NCBI GenBank assembly: GCA_031459935.1
Contig: JAVKHN010000042.1
Coordinates: 1 to 16,908 of the forward strand
Source of the DNA: Sysuimicrobium calidum
GTDB lineage: Bacteria > Sysuimicrobiota > Sysuimicrobiia > Sysuimicrobiales > Sysuimicrobiaceae
Direction of reading: 5' to 3'
Length of the DNA stretch: 16,908 bases
Shown: positions 14,258-16,908 of the stretch, piece by piece
Position numbering within the stretch: the stretch's first letter is position 1
Layout: each line of letters starts with the position of its first letter
Notes under the pieces: model-generated
What the model saw: only the letters and a program-made list of their open reading frames with translations
What the model was told of the DNA's origin: nothing
Databases searched by the model: none
Translations under genes and position numbers: made by a program

Positions 14258-15783
14258 AGCTGGACGGGCCGGCGGGCGGCGAAATTGGACGGGTGCCCCT
14301 CTGGCGGAACTCTGTGGTGAACATAGCCGGTCAGGCCGTTCCAGCCGCGGCCTACGCTCTGGTCCTTCCTTCCCTCATCTACGCACTCGGTTTAGTACGG
14401 TTCGGAGTGTTTGCCCTCGTGTGGACTCTGTTCTCGTACCTCACCTTCTTTGATCTGGGTCTAGCCCGCGGGGCTGCTCGAGCCGCTGCCCAGGCCCACG
14501 CACTTGGGAACCACCACTTGCTTCCACGGATACTCTGGACTTCGTGTCTCTTGTTAACCACGGTTGGAGGGGTAGTTGGGATCACGCTGTGGATGGCCGC
14601 ACCTACCGGAGTTACATGGCTTCGACTTTCCCCCGAGATCCGGGTCGAAGCCATGAATGCGTTTCACCTCACCGGCTTAGTGCTCCCGGTGTTTCTGGCA
14701 GCTTGGGCGCTCCAAGCGGTCCTGGAGGGCCTGCGATGGTTTGGGCCCCTCGCCGTGGCGAGGGGAGCACTTGGGATCGTGACCGCTGTAGGTCTAGCTG
14801 CTACCGCTCGCATCGGTCTTGCTGCGATGATCATGGCCATGGCCGGCACCCGGGCCCTGTACCTGGTGGCGCTGGCATGGACCGCGGGAAGAGCGATGCC
14901 CCGGGTCTGGACGAATCCATGGTTTGACGGACGCGTGGCGCGAGAGCTCGTGGAGTTTAGCCGGTGGATCGTGGTGCACGCGTGGATGGCCCCCTTGCTC
15001 GCGTATGGGGACCGGTTCCTGGTGGCCGTTCTGCGGGGAGCCGCGGATGTCTCCCTGTACACGGTTCCCCAGGAGACCGTCCTCCGGCTCATGCTCCTGC
15101 CCGCAGCGGTGGCCACGGCAGCATACCCGGCGCTGAGCGGAGGCCAGGCGGTGGGGGACATGCGGATCGTTCGGAGAACTTATGCAGAAGGGGTGCGTTT
15201 GGTGAGCGCCGTGCTGGGCCCCTGCGCGCTGCTCTTGGTGCTATTCCCGGGCGAGATCCTCCATCTCTGGATCGGTCCTCAGGCACGGGCTTCCGCGGAT
15301 CCCCTGCGGCTGCTGGCCCTAGGAGGGTTCCTGTTCGGGTGCGCGCATGTCCCGTCCGTAGCGTTCACAGCCCTGGGGCGGCCCGACGTCCCGGCTCGGG
15401 TCACTCTGGCACTAGCACTACCGTTCCTGGTAGCAGCCGCGTTTTTGATTCGGATCCAGGGGGCGATCGGTGCAGCCCTAGCTTGGTCGCTCCGGGCCGG
15501 CGTCCAGTTCGGGGCCTACATGATCCTGCTCGGAGGGATCCTGGGTTCCAATGAACCTCTGGGGTCGAGGGACACGCGTGGTTCGGTCATAAGGTGGATT
15601 TTGGCTTTGGGGCTCGCGGCCGCAATGGATGCGGTTCTCCATCCACCCCTGGAAATACGGATAGGCTTGGTCGGAGTGGTTGTGGCCATGTGGGCGTACC
15701 GGTGGGTTGCGGCGAAGCTGGCGTCCCGGGTAGCCCTGGAGGAGGGAGAGGGATGCGTTGGGAGCGTCCGATCCAGAAGCTGA
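14254..15783 (+). CDS. Wzx-like polysaccharide flippase (MVF/MATE-related)
   Basis: This 509-residue multi-pass inner-membrane protein has about 12-14 hydrophobic segments and would flip lipid-linked oligosaccharide units across the membrane. Typical features are the N-terminal WRNSVVNIAGQAVPAAAYALVLP segment (positions 19-41), RFGVFALVWTLFSYLTFFDLGL with the family's 'D.GL..a' pattern, AYGDRFLVAVLRGAADVSLYTVPQE in the middle (the 'D.....l.....vg.Y..a' helix of flippases), and a YPALSGG stretch later. GTG 14254 is chosen because GGAGGGGGTGAG lies upstream and TGA 14255-14257 of a preceding frame overlaps it. Its last 31 bases overlap the start of the methyltransferase gene, so the two are co-transcribed. 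It marks the beginning of a surface polysaccharide or S-layer glycan cluster that continues past the window edge. Confidence 0.85.
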   Translation: MKLDGPAGGEIGRVPLWRNSVVNIAGQAVPAAAYALVLPSLIYALGLVRFGVFALVWTLFSYLTFFDLGLARGAARAAAQAHALGNHHLLPRILWTSCLLLTTVGGVVGITLWMAAPTGVTWLRLSPEIRVEAMNAFHLTGLVLPVFLAAWALQAVLEGLRWFGPLAVARGALGIVTAVGLAATARIGLAAMIMAMAGTRALYLVALAWTAGRAMPRVWTNPWFDGRVARELVEFSRWIVVHAWMAPLLAYGDRFLVAVLRGAADVSLYTVPQETVLRLMLLPAAVATAAYPALSGGQAVGDMRIVRRTYAEGVRLVSAVLGPCALLLVLFPGEILHLWIGPQARASADPLRLLALGGFLFGCAHVPSVAFTALGRPDVPARVTLALALPFLVAAAFLIRIQGAIGAALAWSLRAGVQFGAYMILLGGILGSNEPLGSRDTRGSVIRWILALGLAAAMDAVLHPPLEIRIGLVGVVVAMWAYRWVAAKLASRVALEEGEGCVGSVRSRS

Positions 15784-16712
15784 GGTGGTACCTCCGGGAG
15801 CATCGGTGGCGGGGGATCGGTTATTTCGCAGCGGATATGGCCTTCTGGAGGTTGCGAAACCTGAGGCATTTATATCGTGTGATGAAATGGAAGGGCATGG
15901 CTCGGAGGCGCCCTTCGGAGCAATTGTGCTTTGAGGTGCAAGGGTTGCGTCTATATCTAAATCCCTTAGATCTAGGCCTTTCCGCTGAACTTGCCATCGA
16001 TCGTGTACACGAGCCTATCTTAACTGATGTTTTGCAGTCGCTGTTACATCCTGGTATGACGGTAGTAGACGTGGGAGCAAATTTAGGATATTTTGCCTTA
16101 CTGGCTGCGCGAAGGGTGGCCCCCAATGGTCGAGTGTTCGCATTAGAGCCTTTTCCTGCCAGTTATCAATTGCTTCGGAGGAACATTGAGGCAAATGGAT
16201 TCAACCACGTAGTAGCGCTTCCCGTAGCGGCCGGGCGTAGCAGCGGAAAGAGAAAGATCTATGTTTATCCGCAGGCGAACTGGAATAGCTTCTTCTCAGG
16301 AAACAGGAAGCCGATAGACGAATTAGATGTAGATGTATGTACATTGGACAATTTGTTAACTAATGTACCGCGTGTTGACCTCATTCGTATGGATGTGGAA
16401 GGAGCCGAATTGGACGTACTGTATGGTAGTCAAAAAATTTTGGGAAATTTGAGTCCAAAGATAGTTATAGAGGTACATCCTACCCTGCTAGGTGTGGACG
16501 GATATCGTGAGTTGTTAAATTTGCTTTCTCAGTTAGGATACGATGTGTTGTTCGCTTGGGGGAGACATCAGGACGAGGTTTTATGGCTTCAGTGGCTTAC
16601 CGTGATGTTGCACCCCAACAAAGAGCAAAATAGGACGTCGATCACGAATCTTGAGAAACTCTTTGCATTAGAAGAAACGATCACAATTGTCTTCGCCAAA
16701 AGCACAGTGTAG
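15753..16712 (+). CDS. FkbM family SAM-dependent methyltransferase
   Basis: 319 residues from ATG 15753, which has GGAGGAGGGAGAGG immediately upstream. The frame is open for 53 codons more, but that part lies inside the flippase gene. The SAM-binding motif is VVDVGANLGYFALLAARRV (residues ~104-122), followed by the acidic end of strand 2 (VFALEPFPASYQLLRRNI), and the FkbM signature DLIRMDVEGAELDVLYG (residues 209-225) and KIVIEVHP. FkbM enzymes in polysaccharide loci usually O-methylate sugars. The first ~30 codons are as GC-rich as the rest of the window. From about 15840 the gene turns AT-rich, with a different third-base preference. This suggests that most of the gene was acquired from another genome and joined to a native 5' end. 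A short GCTTC/GAAGC hairpin follows its stop (16713-16729) without a U-tract. Confidence 0.9.
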   Translation: MRWERPIQKLRWYLREHRWRGIGYFAADMAFWRLRNLRHLYRVMKWKGMARRRPSEQLCFEVQGLRLYLNPLDLGLSAELAIDRVHEPILTDVLQSLLHPGMTVVDVGANLGYFALLAARRVAPNGRVFALEPFPASYQLLRRNIEANGFNHVVALPVAAGRSSGKRKIYVYPQANWNSFFSGNRKPIDELDVDVCTLDNLLTNVPRVDLIRMDVEGAELDVLYGSQKILGNLSPKIVIEVHPTLLGVDGYRELLNLLSQLGYDVLFAWGRHQDEVLWLQWLTVMLHPNKEQNRTSITNLEKLFALEETITIVFAKSTV

Positions 16713-16797
16713 GCTTCAGGACAGGAAGCTGAGCGGATAATCAGAAGTGATACGAACAGCAACGAATTCTTAACGATCGGAAGGAAAAGCAAAGGAT

Positions 16798-16908
16798 ATG
16801 AAAGTCTGTCTGGTGGTAGCTACAAGGGAACGGAAGAATTCGGTAAAGCAGCTGTTGCGGTCTATCAAGGAGCAGAACCATGATGATATACGGGTGGTCA
16901 TCGTCGAC
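16798..16908 (+). CDS. Family 2 glycosyltransferase, N-terminal fragment (cut by window edge)
   Basis: ATG 16798 opens a frame that runs to the window end (37 codons). It begins MKVCLVVATRERKNSVKQLL and continues RSIKEQNHDDIRVVIVD. This is the classic start of a GT2 glycosyltransferase: a short beta strand, the 'T..R' nucleotide-binding loop, 'll.Si..Q' and a second strand ending in Asp. Upstream, GGAAGGA (about 12 bp away) or AAAGGA (very close) could serve as ribosome binding site. Composition is AT-rich like the preceding methyltransferase, so both probably came in together. The product would transfer a sugar in assembly of the surface polysaccharide. Confidence 0.7.
   Translation, partial: MKVCLVVATRERKNSVKQLLRSIKEQNHDDIRVVIVD

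Noticed and set aside
16713..16729. Terminator after the FkbM gene
   Set aside because: Only a 5-bp stem with a 7-nt loop and no following U-tract.

Overview
The window is about 16.9 kb of very GC-rich bacterial DNA. GC falls sharply only in the last kilobase. No rRNA, tRNA, CRISPR array, insertion sequence or replication origin was recognised. Dense packing, repeated 4-bp GTGA stop/start overlaps and GTG/TTG starts fit a high-GC bacterium. The gene content (CoA ligase, PEP-swivel enzyme, thiolase, TldD/TldE, LysA, polysaccharide genes) does not fix the phylum. An uncultivated, possibly thermophilic lineage is a guess only.

Left region (1-3622, + strand): an operon-like run of three genes. 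These are the C-terminal part of a PaaK-type acyl/aryl-CoA ligase cut by the window edge, an exported solute-binding protein translationally coupled to it, and a ~69 kDa protein with a C-terminal phosphohistidine swivelling domain that resembles the large subunit of phenylphosphate synthase. Together they suggest uptake and activation of an aromatic or other organic acid.

Middle region (3693-9152): tldD and tldE encode the two subunits of a TldD/E metallopeptidase. An acetyl-CoA acetyltransferase-type thiolase lies on the minus strand, convergent with tldE and sharing stop-codon bases with it. lysA diverges from the thiolase across an ~85-bp intergenic region that carries -10-like hexamers for both directions.

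Right region (9192-16908, + strand): two tandem, coupled, paralogous GT-C-like multi-pass membrane proteins. The first is intact. The second is a pseudogene with a frameshift near 12000 and an amber codon at 12502. A HEPN/nucleotidyltransferase block follows: a HEPN protein, a minimal nucleotidyltransferase (MNT), and a single-chain MNT-HepT fusion with an intact RX4HXY ribonuclease motif and a strong internal ribosome binding site exactly at the domain junction. Next come a degraded coding remnant, a Wzx-like flippase, an FkbM-family methyltransferase (where composition becomes AT-rich) and the first 37 codons of a family 2 glycosyltransferase. The last three look like the start of a surface polysaccharide locus with recently acquired genes. 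The MNT-HepT fusion embedded between membrane glycosyltransferase genes and the polysaccharide locus is the most notable element.
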